DNA of 64,000 bases from Plantago ovata. Taxonomy: Eukaryota > Streptophyta > Magnoliopsida > Lamiales > Plantaginaceae. A program made the translations under genes and the position numbers. The stretch's first letter is position 1, and each line of letters opens with the position of its first letter. The stretch spans positions 122,485,462-122,549,461 of the forward strand of contig CM051455.1 of NCBI GenBank assembly GCA_028274465.1, given 5' to 3'. Under the pieces are notes generated by a model, which saw only the letters and a list, made by a program, of their open reading frames with translations, was not told where the DNA came from and made no database searches. Below are positions 11,183-23,539 of the stretch, one piece after another.

Positions 11183-12275
11183 TTTTGGGCCTGCTCTGTT
11201 ATTGGCCTTTCATTTATAAAGCCCAATGTTATTTTATAAAGCCCAAAAAATCATAGAGTAATCTGATCAATCTTGGCAAAACAATTATCTGGGCCATCCA
11301 ATTTGACCCGGACCAATTTGTATCCAATTTATATCCGGGCGGTTATATCCGGGCTTAAATCGGGCCATCCAATTTGACCCGGACCAATTTGTCTCACGCC
11401 CATATATTTTCCGGTCATGAAATATGAGCCGCCCCAAATCTATTTTTCCGGTCAAAAAAAAAAAAGTTGCTTGACTAAGCACTCATCTTAATACGCTAGT
11501 TCAAGATTCTTACAAATTAAAAATATTAATACAGCTTCAAATATTAACACACACCACACCAAGTATCTTAAATATACCGGGATATACCTATTCGTATGAG
11601 GCCCGTAAATTTCCCAGCTCGGGCCATATACGAACATGGGCTCAAAGACGGTGTATATTGAACCCTAAACAATTAGCTTTGGGCCCTAATGAACTAGTAC
11701 AAATCAATTAGCATTTTTTATATACGGGTGAGGCTCGTATATTTCGCCTCCATTTCATACGATACGGTTTGACGGGCCTAATAATATGAGTACTACACGG
11801 AGCGAGTTAACACGGGCTGAAATACGACACCTTCAGCGCTATCGTTACTTCCTATCCGGGCCATTAAACCCTATAATCTATTAGAAAACGGGCGATGTAT
11901 CGGGTCACAAAATATGGACGGGCCTGCAAATTAATAATGGGCCATTAACATTAATAACTTGGCTTAAGTACGGTATCTTTTGGGCTTATAGCTATCGTTC
12001 ATATATATCACACACATAAGGGTCCACGAAAGGGTCCACGAAAAATATGGGCGGGTCTATGGGCCGACATAATAAACTGGGCTTAGTTCACATATCCTCA
12101 TCTAAACCCAAAACCACATTATTAATAGTGGGACTTATAAAATCTCAATATTGTTGATGGGCCTGCAAAGTTCCCATAAATTAGTGTTGGGTCGGGTACA
12201 TTTGTTTCAAAATTATTGGGCCGTACCAGTTAGTAGCCCAGAACTTAACAAAAACGGGCTTAAGTCAATTGGGCA
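11183..12275. repeat. GGGC-rich motif cluster, unit 1
   Basis: About 28 copies of TGGGC or CGGGC (or the complements GCCCA, GCCCG) are scattered in both orientations over about 1.1 kb of otherwise AT-rich DNA. A roughly 30-bp direct subrepeat (GGGCCATCCAATTTGACCCG onward) occurs at about 11291 and 11363. TGGGCC/GGCCCA is the core of plant site II elements bound by TCP proteins, common in promoters of translation genes. Confidence 0.75.
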
Positions 12276-13145
12276 TCAGGCGCGTGAAGTAAACAGCGCC
12301 GGGTCCACACTACTACCAACTAGTCATCACTCATCATGGCCCCTTCCCTTTTTTATTTTTTAATCCGGTAATAGTACAAAATATTACATATTTCTCTCCT
12401 TTAGGGAACACAAATTATAGGTTCCAGTCTAAGCAAACATAGGTATTGGAGCTAAATACAATACTTTTCAAAAGCAAGACCCCTTGCAAAATTTTTGCTC
12501 TTTCTTGAACCTCATAACGAGTTGCCCTGGAAATATTGGTCTAAGGTCCAAGATTCGGTGATAATTTTACACTGAGTCTGTACTTTTTATATCCATGCAT
12601 TTAGATCCGAAAACTTGTAATTAGGTCTTCAATTACACGAAATATTGCAACTAGCTCCAACAGCTAGTACTGAGCTAGTCTGACTTGGTCTGCTGAATGG
12701 TAGACAACCAATTTTTTGGCCCAGTTACAAGATGGCCGAACTCGGACATTACAATAGTTCGCCTATTCACATTATTCGGACGGATTCAGCAAGTTCCATG
12801 AAACATATATTTCCTTTATATCCCCAAACCATTTCAAATTTCAAATCCTCTATTCAAAATCGAGAATCCCCAAATCCGGCTACACCATTGAAATCATCTG
12901 CTGAGCCAGCAATCTCCTCAAAGTTGACGTCTTGGTTAAGATTCATTCTTCTAGAGTGGATCTGCAACCATATAAATTTCTTGGTTAACATTCATCTTTC
13001 TGGAGTGGATCTGCAACCATATAAATTGATTATGGGCAATTGATTATACTCTAATTAAAATCCAAACAAGAAAATTTTCAAACTGGAATAACAACATTAC
13101 TTCAAAAAGGAGAGGAAAAGAGGAATGGAGAGACAAGAAGAAGAA

Positions 13146-13259
13146 ATGGTAAGCTTCGAGGTAGGCTCTGTTCCGTTCAACGCTGATGGCTGGGGCCCAA
13201 CAGATTCCACCGCCGCCACCGTCCCCTTCGCCCCTTTCTCCCGCTCCGAGAAGCTCGGC
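13146..13259 (+). pseudogene. eIF3 subunit D 5' fragment, unit 2
   Basis: Same fragment as in unit 1, again starting MVSFEVGSVPFNADGWGP and ending at SEKLG. A Thr replaces the second Pro of WGPP. The frame is open upstream to an extra ATG at 13125 created by local changes. Confidence 0.85.
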
Positions 13260-13274
13260 CTTCGTCAATCTCAC

Positions 13275-13505
13275 CAGTCAACACCTCCATGGCCGCAGGA
13301 CGGATTGCTGTTTCAGATCTGGGAGTTGCGCGGTGGTGGGGTGATGATTTTGCCGTGGTCTGATGTGGTGCGGTGCAAGTGCAAAGGAGGAGGATATACG
13401 GAGAAGGAAAAGTTAGATAGAGAAATAATACTATTATAGAATGATTTGATTAAAATGTCTCTATTCACTCACTGGATCATCATCTGGGTTTTATAGCGGC
13501 CCTTG
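13275..13505 (-). pseudogene. Second gene 5' fragment with TATA box, unit 2
   Basis: TATAAAA at 13505-13499, CT-rich leader, ATG at 13290 (MEVLT) and splice donor GTGAG at 13274-13270, as in unit 1. Confidence 0.45.
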
Positions 13506-13724
13506 TCCCGTGTAAAAAAGTGTGTGATTTTTACACAAATGTGAAATTTTTCATTTTTCGCCGATTTGAGTCAAGTAAAATTAAGCTAACCTAAAGAGCT
13601 AAAATTACTGAGTAAGTACACAGGGTACAAAAACCCTATAGTGATTGAAGAAGGTAATAAATAGATCTTTCTAGTATACAAAACAAAATACACGTCATCA
13701 TCATCAAGCCAGTACATAGCATTC

Positions 13725-13955
13725 TTGTCTAACAAGAATACTCGTTGGTGCCCTAAATTAATATTTAATGGATCTAGTTGCTCTTCGTATTACTCCTTTT
13801 CTTCAAATGGTGATTATGAGAGTGAAAATGATGTTGAGCGTAGGGAAGGAAGATTTACGGGAGAGGCATCAAGTATGCGGGAAAATATTGTGAGGAGTGA
13901 AATTGATTACAGAGAAGAAGATGTTGGAACTAGCTTGAAGAAGATGACAATGTAG
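13725..13955 (+). pseudogene. Third coding-like block, unit 2
   Basis: Nearly identical to the unit 1 block; the frame is still open from SNKNTRWCPK to KKMTM. Confidence 0.4.
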
Positions 13956-13957
13956 TG

Positions 13958-15055
13958 TTTTGGGCCTGCTCTGTTATTGGCCTTTCATTTATAAAGGCCA
14001 ATGTTATTTTATAAAGCCCAAAAAATCATAGAGTAATCTGATCAATCTTGGCAAAACAATTATCTGGGCCATCCAATTTGACCCGGACCAATTTGTATCC
14101 AATTTATATCCGGGCAGTTATATCCGAGCTTAAATCAGGCCATCCAATTTGACCCGGACCAATTTGTCTCACGCCAATATATTTTCCGGTCATGAAATAT
14201 GAGCCGCCCCAAATCTATTTTTCCGGTCAAAAAAAAAAATAAAGTTGCTTGACTAAGCACTCATCTTAATATGCTAGTTCAAGATTCTTACAAATTAAAA
14301 ATATTAATACAGCTTCAAATATTAACACACACCACACCAAGTATCTTAAATATACCGGGATATACCTATTCGTATGAGGCCCGTAAATTTCCCAGCTCGG
14401 GCCATATACGAACATGGGCTCAAAGACGGTGTATATTGAACCCTAAATAATTAGCTTTGGGCCCTAATGAACTAGTACAAATCAATTAGCATTTTTTATA
14501 TACGGGTGAGGCTCGTATATTTCGCCTCCATTTCATACGATACGGTTTGGCGGGCTTAATAATATGAGTACTACACGGAGTGAGTTAACACGGGCTGAAA
14601 TACGACACCTTCAGCGCTATCGTTACTTCCTATCCGGGCCATTAAACCCTATAATCTATTAGAAAACGGGCGATGTATCGGGTCACAAAATATGGACGGG
14701 CCCGCAAATTAATAATGGGCCATTAACATTAATAAGTTGGCTTAAATACGGTACCTTTTGGGCTTATAGCTATCGTTCATATATATCACACACATAAGCG
14801 TCCACGAAAGGGTCCACGAAAAATATGGGCGGGTCTAAGGGCCGACATAATAAACTGGGCTTAGTTCACATATCCTCATCTAAACCCAAAACCACATTAT
14901 TAATAGTGGGACTTATAAAATCTCAATATTGTTGATGGGCCTGCAAAGTTCCGATAAATTAGTGTTGGGCCGGGTACATTTGTTTCAAAATTATTGGGCC
15001 GTACCAGTTAGTAGCCCAGAACTTAACAAAAACGGGCTTAAGTCAATTGGGCATC
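13958..15055. repeat. GGGC-rich motif cluster, unit 2
   Basis: Second copy of the cluster, with the same order of TGGGC/GCCCA motifs and only scattered substitutions, some of which destroy single motifs (for example near 14129 and 14137). Confidence 0.75.
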
Positions 15056-15924
15056 AGGCGCGTGAAGTAAACAGCGTCGGGTCCACACTACTACCAACTA
15101 GTCATCACTCATCATGGCCCCTTCCCTTTTTTATTTTTTAATCCGGTAATAGTACAAAATCTGACATATTTCTCTCCTTTAGGGAACACAAATTATAGGT
15201 TCCAGTCTAATCAAACATAAGTATTGGAGCTAAATACAATACTTTTGAAAAGCAAGACCCCTTGCAAAATTTTTGCCCTTTCTTGAACCTCATAACGAGT
15301 TGCCCTGGAAATATTGGTCTAAGGTCCAAGATTCGGTGATAATTTTGCACTGAGTCTGTACTTTTTATATCCATGCATTTAGATCCGAAAACTTGTAATT
15401 AGGTCTTCAATTACACGAAATATTGCAACTAGCTCCAACAGCTAGTACTTAGCTAGTCTGACTTGGTCTGCTGAATGGTAGAAAACCAATTTTTTTGGCC
15501 CAGTTATAAGATGGCCGAACTCGGACATTACAATAGTTCGCCTATTCACATTATTCGGACGGATTCAACTAGTTCCATAAAACGTATATTTCCTTTATAT
15601 TCCCAAACCATTTCAAATTTCAAATCCTCTAATCAAAATCGAGAATCCCCAAATCCGGCTACACCATTGACATCATCTGCTGAGCCAGCAATCTCCTCAA
15701 ATTTGACGTCTTGGTTAAGATTCATTCTTCTAGAGTGGATCTGCAACCATATAAATTTCTTGGTTAACATTCATCTTTCTGGAGTGGATCTTCTACCATA
15801 TAAATTGATTATGGGCAATTGATTATACTCTAATTAAAATCCAAACAAGAAAATTTTCAAACTGGAAGAACAACATTACTTCAAAAAGGAGAGGAAAAGA
15901 GGAAGGGAGAGACAAGAAAAAGAA

Positions 15925-16038
15925 ATGGTAAGCTTCGAGGTAGGCACTGTTCCGTTCAACGCCAATGGCTGGGGCCCTCCAGATTCCACCGCCGCCACCG
16001 TCCCCTTCGCCCCTTTCTCCCGCTCCGAGAAGCTCGGC
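15925..16038 (+). pseudogene. eIF3 subunit D 5' fragment, unit 3
   Basis: Starts MVSFEVGTVPFNANGWGPP and ends at SEKLG. Two residues differ from unit 1 (Ser to Thr, Asp to Asn). Confidence 0.85.
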
Positions 16039-16053
16039 CTTCGTCAATCTCAC

Positions 16054-16274
16054 CAGTCAACACCTCCATGGCCGCAGGACGGATTGCTGTTTCAGATCTG
16101 GGAGTTGCGCGGTGGTGGGGTGATGATTTTGCCGTGGTCTGATGTGGTGCGGTGCAAGTGCAAAGGAGGAGGATATACGGAGAAGGAAAAGTTAGATAGA
16201 GAAATAATACTATTATAGAATGATTTGATTAAAATGTCTCTATTCACTCACTGGATCATCATCTGGGTTTTATA
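16054..16274 (-). pseudogene. Second gene 5' fragment with TATA box, unit 3
   Basis: TATAAAA at 16274-16268, CT-rich leader, ATG at 16069 (MEVLT) and splice donor GTGAG at 16053-16049. Confidence 0.45.
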
Positions 16275-16503
16275 GCGGCCCTTGTCCTGTGTAAAAAAGT
16301 GTGTGATTTTTTACACAAATGTGAAATTTTTCATTTTTCGCCGATTTGAGTCAAGTAAAATTAAGCTAACCTAAAGAGCTAAAATTACTGAGCAAGTACA
16401 CAGGGTAAAAAAACCCTATAGTGATTGAAGAGGGTAATAAATAGATCTTTCTAGTATACAAAACAAAATACACGTCATCATCATCAAGCCAGTACATAGC
16501 ATT

Positions 16504-16732
16504 GTTGTCTAACAAGAATACTCGTTGGAGCCCTAAATCAATATTTAATGGATCTAGTTGCTCTTCGTATATTCCTTTTCTTCAAATGGTGATTATGAGA
16601 GTGAAAATGATGTTGAGCGTGGGAAGGAAGATTTACGGGAGAGGCATCAAGTATGCGGGAAAATATTGTGAGGAGTGAAATTGATTACAGAGAAGAAGAT
16701 GTTGGAACTAGCTTGAAGAAGATGACAATAGT
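16504..16732 (+). pseudogene. Third coding-like block, unit 3, frameshifted
   Basis: Copy of the block at 10950-11180 with small deletions near 16571, 16621 and 16729 that break the frame. Units 3 and 4 share the second and third of these, so these two units are closer relatives of each other than of units 1 and 2. Confidence 0.4.
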
Positions 16733-16734
16733 GT

Positions 16735-17800
16735 TTTGGGCCTGCTCTGTTATTGGCCTTTCATTTATAAAGCTCAATGTTATTTTATAAAGCCCAAAAA
16801 ATTATAGAGTAATCTGATCAATCTTGGCAAAACAATTATCTCGGCCATCCAATTTGACCCGGACCAATTTGTATCCAATTTATATCCGGGCTTAAATCGG
16901 ACCATCCAATTTGACCCGGACAAATTTGTCTCACGCCCATATATTTTCCGGTCATGAAATATGAGCCGCCCCAAATCTATTTTTCCGGTAAAAAAAAAAA
17001 GGTTGCTTGACTAAGCACTCATCTTAATATGCTAGTTCAAGATACTTACAAATTAAAAATATTAATACAACTTCAAATATTAACACACACCACACCAAGT
17101 ATCTTAAATATACCGGGATATACCTATTCGTATGAGGCCCGTAAATTTCCCAGCTCGGGCCATATACGAACATGGGCTCAAAGACGGTGTATATTGAACC
17201 CTAAACAATTAGCTTTGGGCCCTAATGAACTAGTACAAATCAATTAGCATTTTTTATATACGGGTGAGGCTCGTATATTTCGCCTCCATTTCATACGATA
17301 CGGTTTGACGGGCTTAATAATATGAGTACTACACGGAGCGAGTTAACACGGGCTGAAATACGACACCTTCAGCGCTATCGTTACTTCCTATCCGGGCCAT
17401 TAAACCCTGTAATCTATTAGAAAACGGGCGATGTATCGGGTCACAAAATATGGACGGGCCCGCAAATTAATAAAGGGCCATTAACATTAATAAGTTGGCT
17501 TAAATACGGTACCTTTTGGGCTTATAGCTATCGTTCATATATATCACACACATAAGCGTCCACGAAAAATATGGGCGGGTCTATGGGCCGACATAATAAA
17601 CTGGGCTTAGTTCACATATCCTCATCTAAACCCAAAATCACATTATTAATAGTGGGACTTATAAAATCTCAATATTGTTGATGGGCCTGCAAAGTTCCCA
17701 TAAATTAGTGTTGGGCCGGGTACATTTGTTTCAAAATTATTGGGCCGTACCAGTTAGTAGCCCAGAACTTAACAAAAACGGGCTTAAGTCAATTGGGCAT
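16735..17800. repeat. GGGC-rich motif cluster, unit 3
   Basis: Third copy of the cluster. It lacks a short piece near 16889 and a GGGTCCACGAAA repeat near 17565 that are present in other units. Confidence 0.75.
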
Positions 17801-18670
17801 CAGGCGCGTGAAGTAAACAGCGTCGGGTCCACACTACTACCAACTAGTCATCACTCATCATGGCCCCTTCACTTTTTTATTTTTTAATCCGGTAATAGTA
17901 CAAAATCTGACATATTTCTCTCCTTTAGGGAACACAAATTATAGGTTCCAGTCTAAGCAAACATAGGTATTGGAGCTAAATACAATACTTTTGAAAAGCA
18001 AGACCCCTTGCAAAAATTTTGCCCTTTCTTGAACCTCAGAACGAGTTGCCCTGGAAATTTTGGTCTAAGGTCCAAGATTCGGTGATAATTTTGCACTGAA
18101 TCTGTACTTTTTATATCCATGCATTTAGATCCGAAAACTTGTAATTAGGTCTTCAATTACACGAAATATTGCAACTAGCTCCAACAACTAGTACTGAGCT
18201 AGTCTGACTTGGTCTGCTGAATGGTAGACAACCAATTTTTTTGGCCCAGTTACAAGATGGCCGAACTCGGACATTACAATAGTTCGCCTATTCACATTAT
18301 TCGGACGGATTCAACTAATTCCATAAAATATATATTTCCTTTATATCCTCAAACCATTTCAAATTTCAAATCCTCTAATCAAAATTGAGAATCCCCAAAT
18401 CCGGCTACACCATTGAAATCATCTGCTGAGCCAGCAATCTCCTCAAAGTTGACGTCTTGGTTAAGATTCATTCTTCTAGAGTGGATCGGCAACCATATAA
18501 ATTTCTTGGTTAACATTCATCTTTCTAGAGTGGATCTTCTACCATATAAATTGATTATGTGCAATTGATTATACTCTAATTAAAATCCAAACAAGAAAAT
18601 TTTCAAACTGGAAGAACAACATTACTTCAAAAAGGAGAGGAAAAGAGGAAGGGAGAGACAAGAAGAAGAA

Positions 18671-18784
18671 ATGGTAAGCTTCGAGGTAGGCTCTGTTCCG
18701 TTCAACGCCGATGGCTGGGGCCCTCCAGATTCCACCGCCGCCACCGTCCCCTTCGCCCCTTTCTCCCGCTCCGAGAAGTTCGGC
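18671..18784 (+). pseudogene. eIF3 subunit D 5' fragment, unit 4
   Basis: Starts MVSFEVGSVPFNADGWGPP and ends at SEKFG (Leu to Phe). Otherwise as in unit 1. Confidence 0.85.
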
Positions 18785-18799
18785 CTTCGTCAATCTCAC

Positions 18800-19019
18800 C
18801 AGTCAACACCTCCATGGCCGCAGGACGCTTTGCTGTTTCAGATTTGGGAGTTGCGCGGTGGTGGGGTGATGATTTTGCCGTGGTCTGATATGGTGCGGTG
18901 CAAGTGCAAAGGAGGAGGATATACGGAGAAGGAAAAGTTAGAGAGAGAAATAATACTATTATAGAATGATTTGATAAAATGTCTCTATTCACTCACTGGA
19001 TCATCATCTGGGTTTTATA
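18800..19019 (-). pseudogene. Second gene 5' fragment with TATA box, unit 4
   Basis: TATAAAA at 19019-19013, CT-rich leader, ATG at 18815 (MEVLT) and splice donor GTGAG at 18799-18795. Confidence 0.45.
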
Positions 19020-19251
19020 GCGGCCCTTGTCCCGTGTAAAAAAGTGTGATTTTTTACACAAATGTGGAATTTTTCATTTTTCGCCGATTTGAGTCAAGTA
19101 AAATTAAGCTAACCTAAAGAGCTAAAATTACTGAGCAAGTACACAGGGTAAAAAAACCCTATAGTGATTGAAAAAGGTAATAAATAAATCTTTCTAGTAT
19201 ACAAAAAAAAATACACGTCATCATCATCAAGCTAGTACATAGCATTCTTGT

Positions 19252-19475
19252 CTAACAAGAATACTCGTTGGTGCCTAAATCAATATTTAATGGATCTAGT
19301 TGCTCTTTGTATTACTCCTTTTCTTCAAATGGTGATTATGAGAGTGAAAATGATGTTGAGCGTGGGAAGGAAGATTTACGGGAGAGGCATCAAGTATGCG
19401 GGAAAATATTGTGAGGAGTGAAATTGATTACAGAGAAGAAGATGTTGGAACTAGCTTGAAGAAGATGACAATAGT
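19252..19475 (+). pseudogene. Third coding-like block, unit 4, frameshifted
   Basis: Copy of the block at 10950-11180 with single-base and small deletions, two of them shared with unit 3. Confidence 0.4.
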
Positions 19476-19477
19476 GT

Positions 19478-20580
19478 TTTGGGCCTGCTCTGTTATTGGC
19501 CTTTCATTTATAAAGCTCAATGTTATTTTATAAAGCCCAAAAAATTATAGAGTAATCTGATCAATCTTGGCAAAACAATTATCTCGGCCATCCAATTTGA
19601 CCCGGACCAATTTGTATCCAATTATATCCGGGCGGTTATATCCGGGCTTAAATCGGACCATCCAATTTGACCCGGACAAATTTGTCTCACGCCCATATAT
19701 TTTCCGGTCATGAAATATGAGCCGCCCCAAATCTATTTTTCCGGTAAAAAAAAAAAAGTTGCTTGACTAAGCACTCATCTTAATATGCTAGTTCAAGATA
19801 CTTACAAATTAAAAATATTAATACAACTTCAAATATTAACACACACCACACCAAGTATCTTAAATATACCGGGATATACCTATTCGTATGAGGCCCGTAA
19901 ATTTCCCAGCTCGGGCCATATACGAACATGGGCTCAAAGACGGTGTATATTGAACCCTAAACAATTAGCTTTGGGCCTTAATGAACTAGTACAAATTAAT
20001 TAGCTTTTTTTATATACGGGTGAGGCTCGTATATTTCGCCTCCATTTCATACGATACGGTTTGACGGGCCTAATAATATGAGTACTAAACGGAGCGAGTT
20101 AACACGGGTTGAAATACGACACCTTCAGCGCTATCGTTACTTCCTATCCGGGCCATTAAACCCTATAATCTATTAGAAAACGGGCGATGTATCGGGTCAC
20201 AAAATATGGATGGGCCCGCAAATTAATAATGGGCCATTAACATTAATAAGTTGGCTTAAATACGGTACCTTTTGGGCTTATAGCTATCGTTCATATATAT
20301 CACACACATAAGCGTCCACGAAAGGGTCCACGAAAAATATGGGCGGGTCTATGGGCCGACATAATAAACTGGGCTTAGTTCACATATTCTCATCTAAACC
20401 CAAAACTACATTATTAATCGTGGAACTTATAAAATCTCAATATTGTTGATGGGCCTGCAAAGTTCCCATGAATTAGTGTTGGGCCGGGTACATTTGTTTC
20501 AAAATTATTGGGCCGTACCAGTTAGTAGCCCAGAACTTAACAAAAACGGACTTAAGTCAATTGGGCATCAGGCTCGTGTA
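19478..20580. repeat. GGGC-rich motif cluster, unit 4
   Basis: Fourth copy of the cluster. It ends about 50 bp before the insertion point of Gypsy-like element C1. Confidence 0.75.
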
Positions 20581-20632
20581 GTAAACAGCGCCGGGTCCAC
20601 ACTACTACCAACTAGTCATCACTCATCATGGC

Positions 20633-21927
20633 TGATGAACGCGGATTCGTCAGGTCCAGATTCAGCAAATAAATTTGTTAATTAGCCAAAGGCAATCCAC
20701 AACTACAATGAAAACCGTAGTGTAGCAGTAGAATGACTCGAGTGTCGTTCTCTCAGTACTATAACTAGCTTTATCAAATCTAATTTAGAATATAAAAACA
20801 GCAGACGTAATAGCAAAGGGGTTTCTAACAGATAATGGAGATTGGTGATAGTATGATCCTTCAAAGCATAACGGGTCGATAATCATGCGTAAATTCCTCG
20901 GTCTTGCATGGAGATCTTTGAATCAATCTAATGTCCTGTTGTAAATATTAAGCACTACGAAGATAACGATTCTGACAAGTCAAGCACTATTGTCCAATTG
21001 TGTTCCGTAATTATTCAACACTACGAAGATAAACTCGCGAACAGGTCGACGAGGGTCCAATTGTGCATAATAATTAATACAACATACGAGAATTTTGGGC
21101 TTAAGCCTGATCAACGAAATAAAGCAATAACACGGAGTATAATGCACGATATAGCCATTAGCATGATTATCTTCCCTTCGCTAAGAATTCACATACTACC
21201 ACCAACGATAAATTTAGCTACTCATAATAGGCATGCAATCAACAGAAATCATAGAAGAAAACATGTTGAAAGATATAATAAAATAAGTAGAATAAACTGT
21301 AAGATACAATGTTACCGAAGGTTGTCAATCTCCGAAGAATAGCGATCCTACAAGCTCCAATCTGCTATGAAAAAGAGTCCCCTAAGCTACGAACCCCCAG
21401 AACAGGCTCTGGGAAGTCCCTACCTAAAACTACAGAGAAAGGTGAGAAAGTAGGTCTGGAAAAGTATGAATTTATGAGAAAATCTGAGCAACTATATATA
21501 GGCCTCGAAATACTGTGGGGCGGTTCGCCCCACACACCGGGCGGTTCGCCCGGTGTGGGGCGGTTCGCCCCAGAGAGTTTTTCGCGGAATTCCACGTTTT
21601 CGACGCGTTTTTGGATTTCTTCCCCTTTTCGGACTCGATTTCTGACTTCTAGTGGCCTTCTAACCTCCAGATTCGACCCCTAGACTCCAAATCCTATCCG
21701 AAAACCTTCAGATACTCCAAATAGGCTTCTGGAACACCAATTCCTGGTCAACTTCAATACAATTGCCCGGAAATCCTCGATTTTCAACCAAAACCTGTAA
21801 AATAAAATCTAAAGGGAAACGTGACACTATTCTAATAAAATGCACTAAAATATAGCTAAATTAACATAGAGGATAGCTAAAATAGGTGAAAAAGACTCAA
21901 ATGAAAGTGTAAAATACACATTCATCA
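20633..21927 (-). repeat. 3' LTR of C1
   Basis: This 1295-bp LTR pairs with 27705-28980. A TATA box (TATATATA, 21493-21500) lies next to three GGGCG...CGCCC palindromes at 21518-21574. The other C1 LTR has only two palindromes, which explains most of the length difference. Confidence 0.92.
21518..21574. promoter_or_regulatory. GC-rich palindromes beside the LTR TATA box
   Basis: GGGGCGGTTCGCCCC, a GGGCGGTTCGCCC variant and GGGGCGGTTCGCCCC again occur in tandem within 57 bp. In the sense orientation they sit immediately upstream of the TATA box, in U3. They are either promoter elements or a strong hairpin cluster. Confidence 0.8.
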
Positions 21928-21930
21928 AAC

Positions 21931-21940
21931 TCCCCAAACC
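21931..21940 (-). promoter_or_regulatory. Polypurine tract of C1
   Basis: The sense sequence GGTTTGGGGA, followed by GTTT, abuts the TGATGAATG start of the 3' LTR. The same ten bases recur at 22738-22747, 22853-22862 and 24430-24439 inside the element. Confidence 0.85.
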
Positions 21941-22539
21941 GAACCTTTGCTTGTCCTCAAGCAACTAAGCTAGACTCTAATACAAAAAACATGCAAGACA
22001 CAAAATGGAGTCTCATGCCAAATTAAATGAACTAATCTACTGAATCTACCAAAAAACATATGAACAAAAACCATATAAATCAAAGCATGAATATAGGTTG
22101 AAGAATACATCGATTGACTTATACACATTCACATAAGCACTTATGTCAAGATAAGATAGTCTCTCGTAACATTCTCTACCTGGACCTAGTCAGTGACGAC
22201 GTAATGAAGCATGCTAAGATACGAATGGTTGTCCCGTGCCTATGAAACTGAGGACTTACTGCTGTTCCGCCATGTTAAGACTTTCCCTCAAAGGAGGTCG
22301 AACCAGTACTGGTTCTCATCAAACGAAGGAGGGTTCCCTATAAAAGATAACACTCCCCTATTCTACCCATCCTTAAGTAAAGTCTTAAGCTATTCACCAC
22401 TTCCTGAATGGCAGGACGAGGGTGGTCTAGAACAGATGACACTCAAGACAAAAAAGATAAAAAATTACAACACGATTACGAACAAGAATTGGAAAATAAG
22501 ACACAACACTTTGCTAAACTGCTATTTGGCTTTCTTTTT

Positions 22540-22700
22540 TGGACCCTTCTTTGCTTTTTTGGGGTCTTTTGTTTTTTTTCTTTTTTTTCTTTCCAGATTG
22601 TTTTTTTTTTTTTTTGCTTTTTTCTTTTTCTCTTCTTCTTCTTTTTTTTTCTGGAATTTTTCTTTCTTTCTTTTATCCGATTTTTTTCTTGCCAGCAGTA
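22540..22700 (-). repeat. Long purine-rich tract (pyrimidine on plus strand)
   Basis: About 160 bp of nearly pure T/C on the plus strand, so purine in the element's sense strand, is conserved in position in copy C2 (61444-61590). It encodes no plausible protein; lysine-rich frames across it are compositional artefacts. Confidence 0.8.
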
Positions 22701-22743
22701 GCATAACAAAAAGAGAAACAAAATGACTCACACGACTTCCCCA

Positions 22744-22879
22744 AACCTATTCGAAAGAATAGGTTGGAGTACAAAATTTACGGAAAAGAAAAAAAATAAA
22801 ATCACGACACGGAAATGGAAAACGAAAACAAGTCTATGATGGTGTAACTCCCTCCCCAAACCTATTCGGAAGAATAGGT
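22744..22879 (-). other. Two hairpins joined to polypurine-like motifs
   Basis: A perfect 9-bp stem with a 4-base loop (AACCTATTC, loop, GAATAGGTT) lies at 22744-22765, and an 8-bp version at 22860-22879. In the sense strand the 3' arm of each stem merges into GGTTTGGGGA (22738-22747, 22853-22862). The module is conserved in C2. Confidence 0.85.
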
Positions 22880-23539
22880 CATAAACAAAGGATCACACAA
22901 CCTCACACTACCTCCTTCCTAGACATTTAGCAATCTCAAAGCATGGTGAAGACTTGTTGCCTCTTAGGTACATAATTACTCGGGAAAACAACCATAAGAC
23001 CCTAACATGCATCATCCTATTATAAAGGCCTTCGTGAACCGCAGTAGAGAAAACACCACTAAGTGATGTCGAGACTACCGAGCTTAACTAAGTGCAATAC
23101 ATAAATGTGACAAGCCAAGCGAGAAAAACCTCAAACAAATTCATAGAGATGAAGCATACGATTAATGGCATAGTTGGTTGATCTACCCAATAAAAAAGTT
23201 CAAAAAATTCGGCAATAAACTCCATATAAAACATGCAATACTATCCTAGGATGAATGTAGTGAATGCAACCTAAATAATCTAAGAAAGCAGTAAACGTGC
23301 AAATGAAAATGCAAACGGATAAGACATGCGAGGTACTATACTCATCCTACCAATACCAAGCTCCAAACTAACAACATCAGATCACTTAAATCCCATCCCC
23401 CCTCATGAAATTAACGCTAGTCCCTAGCAGTAAGAAAATGAGGAAATAAGATGTGATACTAGATGTTACCCCATGGTTTGGCCTCGGTCGGCTGAGTATG
23501 CTGTTTGTGAGTTATTGGGACTGCTCTGGAAGCCTTATA

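Noticed and set aside
9756-20632. Idea that each array unit is an independent transposon insertion
   Set aside because: Units abut exactly at the same sequence with no target duplications or terminal repeats between them, which fits tandem duplication.
20998-21683. Open frames of 114-151 residues in C-family LTRs (also near 28070, 55554, 62922 and 49331)
   Set aside because: They are present wherever the LTR is present, differ by frameshift between copies and overlap the promoter and repeat regions.
22476-22731. Lysine-rich frames on one strand and phenylalanine-rich frames on the other
   Set aside because: These are translations of the purine/pyrimidine tract of element C1.
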